From: Clavelina lepadiformis
Taxonomy: Eukaryota > Chordata > Ascidiacea > Aplousobranchia > Clavelinidae
DNA: 64,000 bases
NCBI RefSeq assembly: GCF_947623445.1
Contig: NC_135243.1
Span: forward strand, 20,406,479 to 20,470,478
Direction: 5' to 3'
The notes beneath the pieces were generated by a model that saw only the letters and a program-made list of their open reading frames with translations, was not told the origin of the DNA and did not search any database. Within the stretch, counting starts at the first letter, position 1. The number at the start of each line of letters is the position of its first letter. Of this stretch, positions 13,501 to 26,109 are shown in pieces. A program made the position numbers and the translations under genes.

Positions 13501-16500
13501 CAGGAAAGCGACATTTTAGACTCCAAAATAACAAATAAAATTGTTACGTTAGCTTCGAAATAACATGAAATGTATTTAAATAAGTTTTGACTACGGCAGG
13601 TTTTATATATATCACACCTAGAAAAGCTTGCAAAACATATTGTAGGATGTAGATAAATGTCTGTAAATTAAACCCAGTGTAATAGTTTTATCATTACAAC
13701 TCACAGTTATGCAGCATGCGACGCACGTTGTTCCACATTTACATTATTATGATGCGTTAATAGCATTGTTCGCTACAATGAAAGATGCTTGATTGACCAT
13801 GCAGTCTGTAAAGTGTTGAAAAACAACCATCTAATATTGACCACGCAGAACTGCCAAGTAGTTAATGATTAAATTCAATTCTACGTGGGATAGAATTTAA
13901 TCGTTATGTATGGCTGGAAAATCGATTACCATTTGTATTCACAGCAAACTTATTATATTACAAATAAATTGAGTTTTTTCACTCTCGTATCCTAAAATAA
14001 TCAACCATTTACTAACGGTGAATCCTGAATTTATTCGAATAAAATTCGATTGCCGATAAAATGCTAAATATAATCGATTACGAAGAACAATTATGATTAC
14101 CCCAACCTTGCTTGTTGCTCCGAAAATAAATAACATAAATCTACAAAAATAATTTCCTGGGGTCTTAGAAGGTATCATACGGTTTACGTAATTACTGCAA
14201 CAGATGTCTTTTGTGAATGTACAACTCTAGTATAAACTTTTCCTTTACTGCTGTACAACGTCCGTATATATTGTAGAATGGTATTGGTATACATATACAT
14301 CATACGTAGAAACATTTGGGGAACTTGGGCATGAATGTTTATGTTTCCGATAAACCCCAATTTATACTACAAACATGTAAAATTCTTCATTAATTTTTGT
14401 TTGATTTGCATTGAAGTCTCATTCCTTTATTGAAAAAAACATAGGAAGGTTACTTATTGCAACATAGTCATCTACTCAGATATCACCATCAATTTGAAAT
14501 GTGCTTTAAAACAGATTTTCATGCGTTTCAAAAAAAATCCCGCCGGTATGCGAGCTTAACCATTTAATTTGCATTTTTGCATCATTGTGTAGAATTAAAC
14601 TCATCATTTTTATAAATTGTTGGCATTGGGCATGAATAATGGTCATTATGGAGTAAACATATCGCATGTAATAAACAATTCTGTAAACTTTCTAGGGTGA
14701 CACGATACGAAAATGTCGACAATGAAATGGATACATTGCGCAAGGAGGTGGATCGACTGAAATCAGAAAACTTGAGCGTTTGTATGAGACTCATTGAGTC
14801 CAACGAAGAGAGCTCGAAGTTACGAAAAATAAACATGTCGCTGGAAAATGAAAATGACAAAACAAGGGCGGATTTGCAAAAAGTACTTGTTTTCAGAATC
14901 TGTCGCATCCACTACACTCCGCTTGGCAACAGTTTTAATTTGTTTGTTTTTTATTTCAGATGGAAAGTTGCGTTAAGCTTGAGAGAACACAGTCAGTTCG
15001 CTTGAGACGTCAACTTCAAACTGGTCCAAGCGATCGTGACATGATTGATATGAAACGAGAAATTGATGAACTTCGATTTAAGTTGACACAAGCCAATCAG
15101 CAACAGGTTTAAATTTGACCAATCACTATACTACTTCATTGCGTCATCTGTTATAGTGGTCGGTTTGTTTCTCTGTGATCAATTCAATCACTCTAATTTT
15201 TATTCGATTAATTCTGATTAACTGGTTGAATTAACAAGGGGTAAAACAGACATTTAAATCATTGTTATTCATTTAAATACTGATTAATTATTATTGAACA
15301 ATATTCAATGAATGGTTAGCTTGCAGATAGAAGGGAATATCTTTTGTAAAAAATATCGTTAGGGCCAACTATAATCTTCTATTTTTACTTTTTAATGATA
15401 ACATAGACACCTTATTGATATTAAAACCTCCATCAATTTTACCAGGCATCACCGACTCCGATTGGCGTTGATTTTCGAATCCAAATCCTGCAAAGAGATA
15501 AAGAAGAGGCTCTTGAGATGTACGGAGAAACATTGCACGGCCTCAACAAACTGAGAGAAGACTGCGCCAATGCAGAGAAGCAAAGGGATGAGGTGTTTGC
15601 TCATTGACTGTCTCTTACGGCTGTGATTTTGATTCAAATTTTTTCCATGTTTTGTCCTTGTCAAAAATTCTGAACCTTATCGAATTAATTTATTGTCATC
15701 AGTCAGTAAGAACAGTTCTTGGCATATAATGTCAATGATACAGCTAGTTAAATCGTTTATACCAACATCATTTGCTCTTTTCACCATCATTTTGTATTTT
15801 TTTTTATCATATGGAAACCCCAAAACATGTGTTTTTTGTGCACTTTTTAGTATCTTGCCGAGAAAGAGCAGCTTGAATTAGAATGCTCCATGTTGCGAAA
15901 TGACTGCAACATATATCGGAATCGAAGGGACTCGGTTTGGCAGCAATTGCAAGAAGTGGAAAAAGAGAGAGAGATGGTTGGTGATGATGACTTTTTATTT
16001 GATTTTTATTTATTTTATTTTTGATTTATTTAGTTTTATTTATTTATTTTTGTTTGTTGTTCTGACACAAGTATTTAGTTTGTTTGACAAATGGAAATTT
16101 GTTTCTTTAAATTCCAAATGATTTTTTTCAGATCATAAAAGAACGCAATGATGCCCAGTTATTTGCAAGGGACTGCATGCAAGAAAAGGCGCGCTATCGA
16201 GCACAGATCCGTGAGCTGGAAGAAAAGTATGATAAGATATCTCGGGATTTATTAGATCGTGAAAAAGAACTTGCACAGCATCGGGCCGCCATGAGGTCAT
16301 TACCAAATTTATCGGTAATATATTTTTTCTTTTTACCTGTTGTTTGTTAAACTGCACAGACACTAGTATGTGACCATATCACCAGCAAACAACGAATTAA
16401 TTCTATATTATTTGTTAAATTCTTCATGCCTCAAAATAGCTATTAATTTGCCTTTATTTTCATACTGGGATTGCATTTTTGAATTTTTTTCATTTTCGAA

Positions 16501-18264
16501 GTACCGTTATAAAAAACAAAGCACACGCTGATTCTCTTCGGATTATATTTATTTTAAGTTTAGTCTTTAAAGCAAATGTCCAAAGCGTTATGTCCAATTA
16601 CTGGAAAACAAAAACTTAGTTGATGCATTTTTTTCTGAGTCACAGCAATGAAAATGGGTAATTAATCATTACTATGTTGTTGGTGCACGCTCACACAGTG
16701 TATATATACAGTGTATGCCAAACATGAGATAAAATGTCCTTTAACTTGGAAAATTTTTCTTTCGATAGCTTCTCATATTTCATACTAATGCCATGGTATA
16801 GTATATATTATTTGTACTTTTAATAATATTAAGGACATGACGTGGAAACATCCTTCCGGAAGTTCTTCGAACCAAACCAGCAGTAAGTTGCTACGTGTCA
16901 TTAGTTAACGTTATTTTCGAGGAATATTTGTAGGTTGAATTCTTCCATTTAATGTTTTCAGTAAAGTCTGAATATTCTGACTCAACTCCTGAATGCAATG
17001 CTGTGAGTATCCCCAAAATAATTTAATATAAATGGAAGTCATTCTAGTGTATAATGTAACGGCAAGTGTTGAATTGAATTGCCCTTTACAAGTATATACA
17101 CTTGTAGACGGAACTTACGTCATGATAATCTTACAGAATTGGTATTTAAGAACAGCTGCTTAGAAATGTTTGTAATACGCTAAACTGAATTTTTTCTACT
17201 TACCATGTGTAAATTTTATTAGATCCTAAATTTTGTTATCACTGGTAAATGGTAGATAAACAAAATTATGATTAATATTTAATATCAGTTCAACTAATTA
17301 TAAACTAACTTCTTCATAGCACGAAGAATCTAAGGTTTGTAAAGGTCGATATCGTCTATATAACACAAAGAATTATGACAAGGTAAAATAATTGTAATAT
17401 TTCCCTATGTTAGCTGAACTGTTTGTTGATAGACTAGGATCAATCAACATATCAGTTGCAATCGACCATTTTAGGTTGAATGCACACTTTTTTATATTGT
17501 TTAGTGTTTACACGTTATCAAATTTGCTTTTGAATAGCATGCAAAGAAATCTCCCTTCATAACCCTGCATTTTGTTGAGGAAAACCAACATAGGCCTATG
17601 TTGTATTATTCAAGTATACTTGATATGTCTGTAATCAAATAGTTTTACAATTTATGACTTGTATAGCACTGATATGTCCCACCTTTTTTGTTATTGGATC
17701 ATTTTGATGCATCCATTTAAAAATTAGCTTGCAAGCTGAATATTATAGTGTTAGTGACCCCCTCTCTGGACCAATAAGAAAAGTGCAAATATAAAGGTTG
17801 GCGAAACAATCCTTCACCAATTCGATGCACGGCAATGATGTCTTTTTGCATTTAGTATGCTAGCAAATCAAACACGTCACTCAACATGTCAATTGCTGAT
17901 TGTGATGGACATAAAAATGTTTTTCCTGAGATTCCATTAGCTAATGACTATGGCCCTCAGGACTCAATCAGTATAACGCCGTGGGCTAATGGGGTAAGGA
18001 CAATCTAATTGAAATTATGTTAAAAAGTTTTTTTTTTAAATTTTTTGACGGGCATATGGTAAGCCCTTACATTTATCTAAATACAGTGGTGATAAAAAGT
18101 GTACAGTTCATACACCCATGACTAATGTATTGTCTTACTAAATGTAGCAGAGACGCACTGGCATACGCATAAAACATGGGAAGTTGAAAAACAGTGAAGA
18201 CATGAGTGAGGTGTCTGCTATCTCCACTTCGAATGATGATCTCACCAAAACAGACAAACTTTAG
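10503..18264 (+). CDS. CARD9-like: CARD plus coiled-coil adaptor, CARD9/CARD11 (CARMA)-like
   Basis: Signalling scaffold; vertebrate relatives nucleate BCL10 through the CARD and activate NF-kB. Exons: 10503-10573, 10761-10891, 11008-11139, 11290-11485, 14696-14882, 14960-15106, 15446-15592, 15851-15976, 16132-16314, 16834-16882, 16962-17002, 17320-17382, 17856-17993, 18148-18264; 1728 nt, 575 aa. Residues 1-111 are a CARD: an acidic start (SDSDDEDFDSW), then the RMVDILMRKG helix and YYYADIYKQI, aligning with CARD9 positions for LLDILQRTG and YYPQLYKK. Residues 112-440 are a long coiled coil containing SENLSVCMRLIESNEE and EKEQLELECSMLRND, matching CARD9 blocks. Residues 440-575 are low complexity, rich in Ser/Asn/Asp. 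No PDZ, SH3 or guanylate-kinase region follows, so the architecture and length match CARD9 (536 aa) rather than CARD10/11/14. The fourth intron (3.2 kb) holds two hAT elements. Exon phases all agree; the start codon is chosen because the preceding Trp-containing acidic segment aligns with CARD9. Confidence 0.9.
11628..11976. mobile_element. Non-autonomous hAT element in intron 4 of the CARD gene
   Basis: Inverted ends CAGTGCTTCTCAACC and GGTTGAGAAGCACTG are perfect over 15 bases. The element is flanked by an exact 8-bp target-site duplication CACTAAGG at 11620-11627 and 11977-11984, the hAT signature. It is 349 bp, rich in GCGACCC words, and has no coding capacity. Confidence 0.92.
13233..14110. 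mobile_element. Non-autonomous hAT-type element with ATCGATTA-rich interior
   Basis: Left end CAGGGTTTGGGCGATTA and the right end (inverted: CAAGGTTGGGGTAATCA) are imperfect terminal repeats. Both sides carry the identical octamer CTTGTTGC (13225-13232 and 14111-14118), an 8-bp target-site duplication. The 878-bp interior is AT-rich with several variants of AATCGATTA and no long reading frame of its own. It lies in the same intron as the 11628 element. Confidence 0.85.
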
Positions 18265-19681
18265 ACTTTATAATCTCATCGGGGTATTTATTTTATGCGT
18301 CATCGTTTTTGTATGTAGCTTGTTGGCTTTTTTCAATTTTGCTCGTAGACGTTGTCACTGTGCTTAGATTATTTTGTGAAAACCAAACTAAACTTAACTA
18401 GTATGTTTTGAGACTTTGGACTAAAGTGATGCATCATGTTAAAAACGCTACAGTTACCTAACCAAAGTTTTTTGTTTTCCCTTTTCATTTGAGTAACTCA
18501 GATATTTTCTAAAAATGCATTAATTTTGCACTGCATAAGTAAAATGTTTATTTCTTCAAAAATACCCTGAGATTAAATTATCCATTCCCTCTCTTGTTTC
18601 AATTTTAATGGAAACTGGAGCACACTCTCATTTCAATTATTTTCCAGTTATGAACTTTAGTAAAAATGTAGTAATTGCTTGCTGTAATGTGCTTCCATAA
18701 ATATGTCAAGCAAAAGTACTTCAAACATATCTGATGCCTTCTTCTTTTCTAACTTTCTGCTTGTTGTTTTGCCAAACACTTTGCCACTATTTTCTTTGTA
18801 CATGTCTTCAATGCAGTGCACCAAATGGTGGACTTCCAAAACGATAGCTGATAATTTGTTTTTTGTTGCTAACTCAGCTTGGTGTGTGTTTGCTTTCGTT
18901 TCATTCCTTTTTTGAAATAATTTGACGATGTGGAGTTTTGATCTAATTTTGTCCAGTAAGCTGTACTAATATTTTGTTGAATATGCGATGAATAGACTAC
19001 AACGCTTATGTTAACAGAGGTATGTTGTTGGAATTGTGAATGATGGGTTTCATCAAATCCAATGATTGTAATTATTCCATTTTTCTATCAATTCTTTTAC
19101 TTCTTTGTTCCTTAATCTATGATTTATTCGTCTGTTTTAAATACTGCTGCCGCTTTCAATTAACGTTGTATGTTGCTGCAAATCTCTGATTTTGTCAACT
19201 GCTATATATAAATAAACAAGAAAAAATGTCTGAACATTTAATGGTTTTAAAACAATGGCACAGTGTAGGGTAAAAAAGCGTTCTATAAAAACAGAATCTT
19301 GACACTGCACTAAGCTCAGCAATAGAATATCTACCAGCTGAAAAAAAACTACAAAATCTATATGAACGACCAACAATTTACACAAAACATTTGGCACAAA
19401 AGAATGAAATAACGGTATCAGTGCATAGTAACACACAGTGGCGTTACTTCGACTAATTGAGGAATGTTGATGTTAAAAGAAAACTAAATGGCTACATATC
19501 AAGCAGTTAACAGTTTTACAGAGTGGCTAGGTACATCCTACCTAAACATATTGCTGCTTCGGCCAAGTGAGCGCTGTATTAAACCTAAAAAAATTTAAAC
19601 TGAGAGTTTTGTGCACCACTTCTTGGTTCAGTAAACCAACTGTGCCACAGTTCATCTTTGAAAAGGGTTAGGTAACCACTG
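18265..19681. other. Tail-to-tail spacer between the CARD gene and LRRC56
   Basis: The two genes converge here. The stretch must hold both 3' untranslated regions. No other gene or repeat was recognised; short open frames on both strands overlap each other and lack domains. Confidence 0.6.
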
Positions 19682-21351
19682 TCAAGTTGATCTATCTTCA
19701 ATCTGTGTTCTTATCTGGTCTTGACTGAGACGACTCGAAATATTTTCTACTGTCATTATATTTACTGAGTGAGATGGTGGGGATGGAAAAGATCTTCGAA
19801 ATCGTGACGTTCTGAAGTCCAGGGCACTTTGGGGTCGCTGTGGAGACCTCGGAGGAGTTGGAGTTTTGAAAAAAGAACTATTGGTTGAAGAAGCCTGCAA
19901 TTCCAAGAAACAATAATTTAGAAAGAGGTTTAGAATTGTCATTTGACGATTGCATACAATTAATGCCATTATGACGTAACACTTGAATACTAATAATTTG
20001 TAAATGAAATTACTGCAGCAACCAACAAAATCTTTACCTGTTGATATGATGGTGAAGGACTTTTTGGGCCATCAAACTTACAACGTTGACTAATATCTGG
20101 GGTGTTTTGGTTCAAGCTTTCATTTGAATTAAACTTCAGGGAGTTAAATGAATCACTCCCAGCTACTTTTTCAAAATTAAAGTTTGATCTTTCGGCTTTA
20201 ATTGGCCTTCTAGTTCCACCTGCGGTAGAAGGTCGTGGCTTACTTCTGATGTCATCAATTCCATGATTTAAGAGCGACATCACCGGCAGTGGAGTTTTTC
20301 GTCTGTTACGAAGAGCCTGAATGGGATTACCACATATTGGATCACCAAATGTAAGCACGCTTGAATCGTCATGAATTTTACCACTTTCAGACCCAGATGA
20401 GTCTGGCCGAGATTTTTGAACAGTGGGATTCTTTTCGGGTAGTAAACTTGATGATCGTCCGGTCGGCGCAGCTGTTGCTGGCCGAGGTACATTAAATCGC
20501 CGCAATGGATTCATCGAAAATGAAGATGGAAGTTCAGAGGAAAATAAATCATCTGTTTCTTCACTCACACTATTACTGCTGTCAGTGAAGTTTAAATCGA
20601 TTTTAGGTGTCGCGTCACTCTCTATAATAAGTCCTTCCTTAATTGCACTTGTAATCATGTCCATGTCCTCTTGAGAGTGGGACGACATGGAAGTTGCAGG
20701 CCGGACACTCTCAACCGCTGTTGAACTGGAACTCTCGTCATCTAGCTGCATTAACTGCGGCACTTTTCCCAAGATGAACTCTCGATATGAACAGCTTCTC
20801 TCAATCTGTTTCCGAAAGTTATGACAGACTGGATTCCCAGAAAGTGTTAAAGTTGTTAGCGATGTCATTATGGATAAATAATCAATTTGTTCCACATCGG
20901 CAATCTTATTACCCTCCACATCAAGGACTTCAAGCGAGTCTAGAAAACTAACCGGACTTACGTCCTCAATATTATTATAAGCTATGTATAGTTCTTGTAA
21001 ACATTGCATTGATGTGATGCCGTCGATATCATTAAGGCCACAACGGGACATCCACAAAATCTTCAGACACCCAAATGAAGTACCAACGTCACGAACGGTT
21101 GGGATTATACTGTCGCTCAATCGCAGCTCCAGTAAATTTGGAAGGTACTGGCCGAAATTACCAAGAGTAGTTTCTGAAGTATCGATTGTCATTTCAAGGG
21201 TCTGTACATTTGTCAAGTCATCCTCACCAGATAATTCTTGCAATTTATTTGGTGAGAGGAAATCATTAACCATTAATTCCGTTTCCTCAAACACAATCGG
21301 TTCTGGATTAACATGATTATCATTTATACCATTCATCCAATCTGAGGACAT
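19682..21351 (-). CDS. LRRC56: Leucine-rich repeat-containing protein 56
   Basis: Ciliary protein; human LRRC56 is linked to dynein arm assembly/transport. Two exons on the minus strand, 21351-20038 and 19894-19682, joined in phase 0 at an AACAG|GTAAAG donor; 508 aa against about 542 in human. Residues roughly 30-70 hold FLSPNKLQELSGEDDL and LGNFGQYLPNL, both closely matching the human protein. Four to five leucine-rich repeats follow (WMSRCGLNDIDGI, LYIAYNNIEDVSPV, LEVLDVEGNKI, LTTLTLSGNPVCHNF). The C-terminal half is Ser/Pro-rich and disordered but keeps the family motif CGNPIQALRNRR near residue 340. Start is the first ATG (21351), preceded by an A-rich context. The first exon, 1314 bp, is unusually long for this window, suggesting intron loss. 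Confidence 0.93.
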
Positions 21352-21587
21352 TTTTACTGTATCAGCAATTCAACTCATTAGGGATGTGCATCCATCTTAG
21401 TCAAGAGTCTAATGTACATGGTGATTCAGTGACTGATAGATATGGTAACTTTCGCCAAGGACTTAAATACTGAATCAGCTACTACTTCTGGAAAATGTAA
21501 AAATTCAGTTTATAGTACTACATGTATATTAGGCCTTGTAAAGAGTGTAACATATACCCTGTCAGTCCAGGTGATAAATTGGGTCTA

Positions 21588-21675
21588 GTATACAAGTGCA
21601 CAAACAGATGACATCACAATTTGAATAGCTGGGGTCTAGTATATAAAGGCATACTGTGGTTGTGCACTTGTATAC
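21588..21675 (+). repeat. Palindromic repeat family C, copy 1
   Basis: The 88 bases begin GTATACAAGTGCACAA and end TTGTGCACTTGTATAC, a perfect 16-bp inverted repeat. A second copy, in opposite orientation, is at 52404-52490. The layout suggests a very short MITE. Confidence 0.7.
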
Positions 21676-21744
21676 TCGACCCAAAAAATCCACTCGCTGC
21701 AAAATGCATCTGGTGAACCCCAATTTTATCCATCCTGCCGGTCA

Positions 21745-22310
21745 CCCTTTTCTTAAATTACAAGCATTCTATGCTTTAGATTGTAAAGATTTCACTCAGA
21801 TGAGTTGCATATGAATTCCTTTACGTGATAAAAATAATTGAAAGTATGTTGCCTAGTTCTTATTTACAGTGCTTTGAATCCTACGCACTGGACTTGTCCA
21901 ATATGACTACTAGATAGTCAGTGGTCAGTGAAGAATGTGAAATAGAATGGGTAACAGTTTGCACGTAATCTGTAGCACGTTACACGGGCTAATTTTGTTT
22001 GGCATGTTAAGTAAAGTTTAAAATATTCAACTAGAAGTAAATACAAACTGAATTATTACATTCAAACACGCCGCAGATACCATGCAAACTCTTACGCATT
22101 TTACGTTGCATGCTCTGCCGACCATGTATTGTGACTTCGTATCGAACTAGTCCAGTACATAGGATTCAAACCACTATAAAATAAGAACCAGGCAACATAA
22201 TTTCAAAATTTTTTTTATCACGTAAAGGAATTCATATGCAACCCACCTGAATAAAACCTTTAAAATCCAATGGCCTGAACGTTTGTAATTTAAAAAAGAA
22301 TCAAAGTGGG
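21745..22310. repeat. Long imperfect inverted repeat (foldback)
   Basis: The left arm (about 21757-22000) and right arm (about 22045-22305) are reverse complements over most of their length: for example GCATATGAATTCCTTTACGT at left and the reverse complement of ACGTAAAGGAATTCATATGC at right, then TGTTGCCT(A/G)GTTCTTATTT and GAATCCTA. Only a short loop separates the arms. This would fold into a hairpin of over 200 bp. It has no coding capacity; a foldback-type or MITE-like element is likely. Confidence 0.8.
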
Positions 22311-24847
22311 TTAAAATTTTCCATTGTTAAGTATAAGCGATCGAAAAAATCTTACGACCCAGACAGTCACTCGGAAAGGGTCTAAATTACACAGTAACGT
22401 TCATATAGGCTAGCACAGCTAGCAGAATGATACCGTACCGTATACCGGGAAATGGGCTGTGTTAAGGTCACGAAACCTACACAAGTAAAACTTTAAACAG
22501 CAATTTTATACCAAAAATAAAATTAAGTAAATCATTTTAAATCGTGTTGCATCGTGGTGTCATTGCAAAGCCCAACTGAAATACAGTACCATACCCCACA
22601 CTTTTGTGATTATAGCATTTTGCCAACAAAAATTTGTTGCTAACAATCGTACGCTATAAGATCAAAGGTCAAGCTGTGCGTTACTTTTATATTTTTAGGA
22701 GGGAATTAATTTTTTCGGCAAAGAGATTAAACTTAAATTAGTCTTATTGTATGTAAAAACAATAAAGTCTTTCGTGCTTAAAAATAAAATGATATGCAAG
22801 TTTATTTTTAATGTGTTTAAAACATAATGATCGGTTTGTGAACCAAATCTTTATCTTCGATCTTTTTAAACTTAAGTATTTTTCCACGACTTGAAATAAA
22901 AAGTAAGTGATAATTTCCCCATGCTCGTACTTTGCCTACTAATGGTTATAATAGGATATTAATTATTCTTTGTCTTAATCTTGTTTATCACCATAGCCGT
23001 TGTGTTTTGAATAAAAATAATTTGATTGAGAATCCTACGAAGAGTTATGAAACACCAACAAACAATTTCATTTTCCACATAATTTTGTAACGGAAAGGAA
23101 GTGTATGGCACCTGAATTAGAAAGGTTGACCCACTCCACTACAATAATTATTTGTTGAAATGTTTATTGCGGGTGATGATATATGAGTCTCATGAGGTCG
23201 TTGTTTGCTTTTCTCACCCACAGATTTAATTGTTCACCCCGACGGCGCACTGCCTTGTGAAGATGACAATAAAGCTGTCTACACTACACTGTCTGAACCC
23301 CATCAAACCCAATTCAACAATAGTTACACAGGAATGACAACTGTTTATACTGATTACACTGAAGTTTCTTTGAACAATTACATTTAGACAAAACTTTGTC
23401 ACAGCAACAACATAAAGACGTCCATGTTACAACAATGATCTTAATAGACTGAATGCATTCAACAGCTGTGAATATAATTCAAGCAGGATAGTCAGGCACG
23501 ACATTTATGTCAGGACTTAAAACGGAAAACAGGAAGTCATCGGCACGCAATGCCATGTTTCGCAAAGCAGATGTTCGAAAACAAGAATTCTATACTGTAT
23601 TCGATCTGTATACTATAATTTCCCCTTATTATCACAATTTCTTATAATGAGTAATATTATTATAATACTCCTTTTGCGTAATCTAAGTTGTTGCGTCACA
23701 ACGAAATATTAAATTGAACTAAAACGATCTCACAAATTAGTTTAGATACGGTACTTTACAATTTTTTGCGTGAAATAAAGTTTAACTTTAAACTACTTTT
23801 AACGTTAAAAATTGGTTTCGTTTTGGGGGAAATTCATTAGCAATCTGTAATTGACAGGCTGCTGTTTGTGACATAATCAACAGCAAACTTTAATTGCTCG
23901 ATTAGAACTTTGCTATTGGTTGCTGCTGAAAACTACACAACTCACTGTTGCTTTATATCAATGGTGTTCAGAACGTCGTCATAAATTTATGTACACATAA
24001 ATAGTGTAACGCCCAAAAGTGTATGATGGTCGATAGTACAAGGCGCTATACAAGAAATGGATTTGTCCACAACGGAATCACCATTGTAGCGGAGGTGGTC
24101 CTCGCCTGTCTTTGGCAGTTATAAACAAAGAGATGTGGTCAGCTCACACCTCCAAGGTTGCCTGAATATACCTAAAATAAGATATATATAAATATATATT
24201 ACTGGACATACATATGAAGATTATGCTTGTGGCGAGGAAAGCTAGAGGCGCTAGGAAAAAAATTGGAGTCATAAAGGCCCCGTATATGCTTCCATAAAGG
24301 CCTAACTTCTTTGTTTATTTTATTATAAAGAGGAATTACAAAAAATACAATTAACCGAAAAATCCCACTTATTTCTACGGAATTCTTGTACAGATCTGGT
24401 AATATTATAACGTTATTAGTATTCCATTTCGCTATGCTATACTATGTTTTGCGCTATGCTATATTTTGTTTAGTACACGTTTATACGCGATACAATTTCT
24501 ATTACTTCCGAATTACGTCATTCGTTATCACAGGGCTCAGTGCGCGTTCTCAATGTAGTATTGGTGGTCTTAGTGAATTCATCTCTGTTTTGTGCTCTGA
24601 AAGCAATAACCGTTTTGTTGTGAAACAACATATATCCCATATTTAAGAACACTGTCAGTTTGGTTATTGTAATGTGACGCTCAACTAAAATATCAATGGT
24701 TAAGGAACACGCATATCAAGATTAACGATAATAATCGATCAAGCAATTACTGAATAGCAATCAAGAGTCGTAGTAAGCACACTGCTAGTTGGCACACCCA
24801 CACGGGACTCCCTGATATTTTGTTTGTCACTTTCGTATGCCTTAGGC
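22311..24847. other. Intergenic, upstream of an hAT element; one orphan exon
   Basis: Apart from the candidate exon at 23224-23387 no gene is recognised. The region is AT-rich with scattered short open frames lacking domains. Confidence 0.5.
23224..23387 (+). pseudogene. Orphan terminal exon with tyrosine motifs (possible receptor tail)
   Basis: After a good 3' splice signal (TTTTCTCACCCACAG) an open frame of 54 codons runs to TAG at 23385-23387. It encodes an acidic, Thr/Tyr-rich peptide containing AVYTTL, SYTGM and TDYTEV. TDYTEV fits the immunoreceptor switch motif T-x-Y-x-x-V/I; AVYTTL is close to an ITIM. This resembles a signalling receptor cytoplasmic tail, but no upstream exons (membrane segment, ectodomain) were found nearby. 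A degraded copy lies at 55280-55800. I do not recognise the parent gene. Confidence 0.35.
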
Positions 24848-25063
24848 CAGCGGTTCTTAAACTTTTTTGAGCGCGACCCAAATCTGAGTTTCATGATCAC
24901 CTCACGACCCAAACCTATGTCGCGACCCATTTTAATGTCCTATAGACCTATATTATATTATATTAACCTATGTCGCGACCCACCTATGTCACTATGTCGC
25001 GACCCATTTTCTGACCCTCCGCGACCCATGTTTGGGTCGCGACCCATACTTTAAGAACCCCTG
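24848..25063. mobile_element. Non-autonomous hAT element, 216 bp
   Basis: Ends CAGCGGTTCTTAAACTTT and (inverted) CAGGGGTTCTTAAAGTAT form terminal repeats. An exact 8-bp target-site duplication CCTTAGGC flanks it at 24840-24847 and 25064-25071. The interior repeats CGCGACCCA / CACCTATGTC several times. Confidence 0.92.
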
Positions 25064-26109
25064 CCTTAGGCTATTATTTCATGAAATGTTAATAAAATCA
25101 CATATATCTAACCTTGCAATAGATTTTTATAGTCAAGAGTCCAAAAAATTTAAATTGTATCAATTTTTACCTACAATTTAGGCGAACTTAAACATTCGAC
25201 TTGAAAGTTTTCAAACGCGCCACTAGCTAGGGTAATCCCATCACTGAAAAACAACACTGGCCATACTGGCTTTTGATTGGTTTAATCTACTGATTTTAAC
25301 CATTACATGGACCTTCCAAGAAAACAAAGGAAATCGCAAAATTTCAGCATATACGCCTCAAAAGGAACTTTAGGCCCTGGGTCGTAAGTAGGCTAAAACC
25401 CAATATAATAATCGGCCCAATGCTGACGCCATATTCCCATTTAAGGTGCACGACAACAACTCTTACGCATGGGCTCGATGTTTCGGAAATACTGTATATT
25501 GATCTTATATACGATTAAAATATACGGTAGTGTACAGTCCATGTTACAGTAGTCAATGCTAGATTATAAGGATAGGTGGGTAGTACCGTGGTAATACGGT
25601 ATTTTTTTGTACCGAGACCAGTAACATCGGTACGGAAAAATAGTACCGAATCTCTGTACCGAATTACATTTTTGAAGAAGTTTCTGTCAGTCCCAGTAAT
25701 CAGTACTTTTCCCGTGATTAGGCCTATTTCAAAATTTTAACAAGTATGTTTTCAAAAATACATGTTAATTAATCCTTAATACTAATTTTAGCATCTGTTG
25801 ATCTTTTTTAATCTAGAAATGTCAAGTAAAATTAACCCAACATTAACAATTAACCTCGCATATGTTTTGACCTGGAGTTACCTTTACCGAGGGCATGATA
25901 GCGGCAAACATTGCATTTGTAGCAGCATCTTTCACACAAAAAGTACCGGTACCGAATACCGACAAAGTACCGAGTACTTTTCCAAAATAGTAATAAGGTC
26001 TTTCCGCCGGGGGTAGGTAAAGGCGGAATCCGTACGGACATTTCCTGATTCCATAAAATAGGTGAAATACGAACTATTACGAAATTTTACGGATTAACCA
26101 ATTTTGTAA

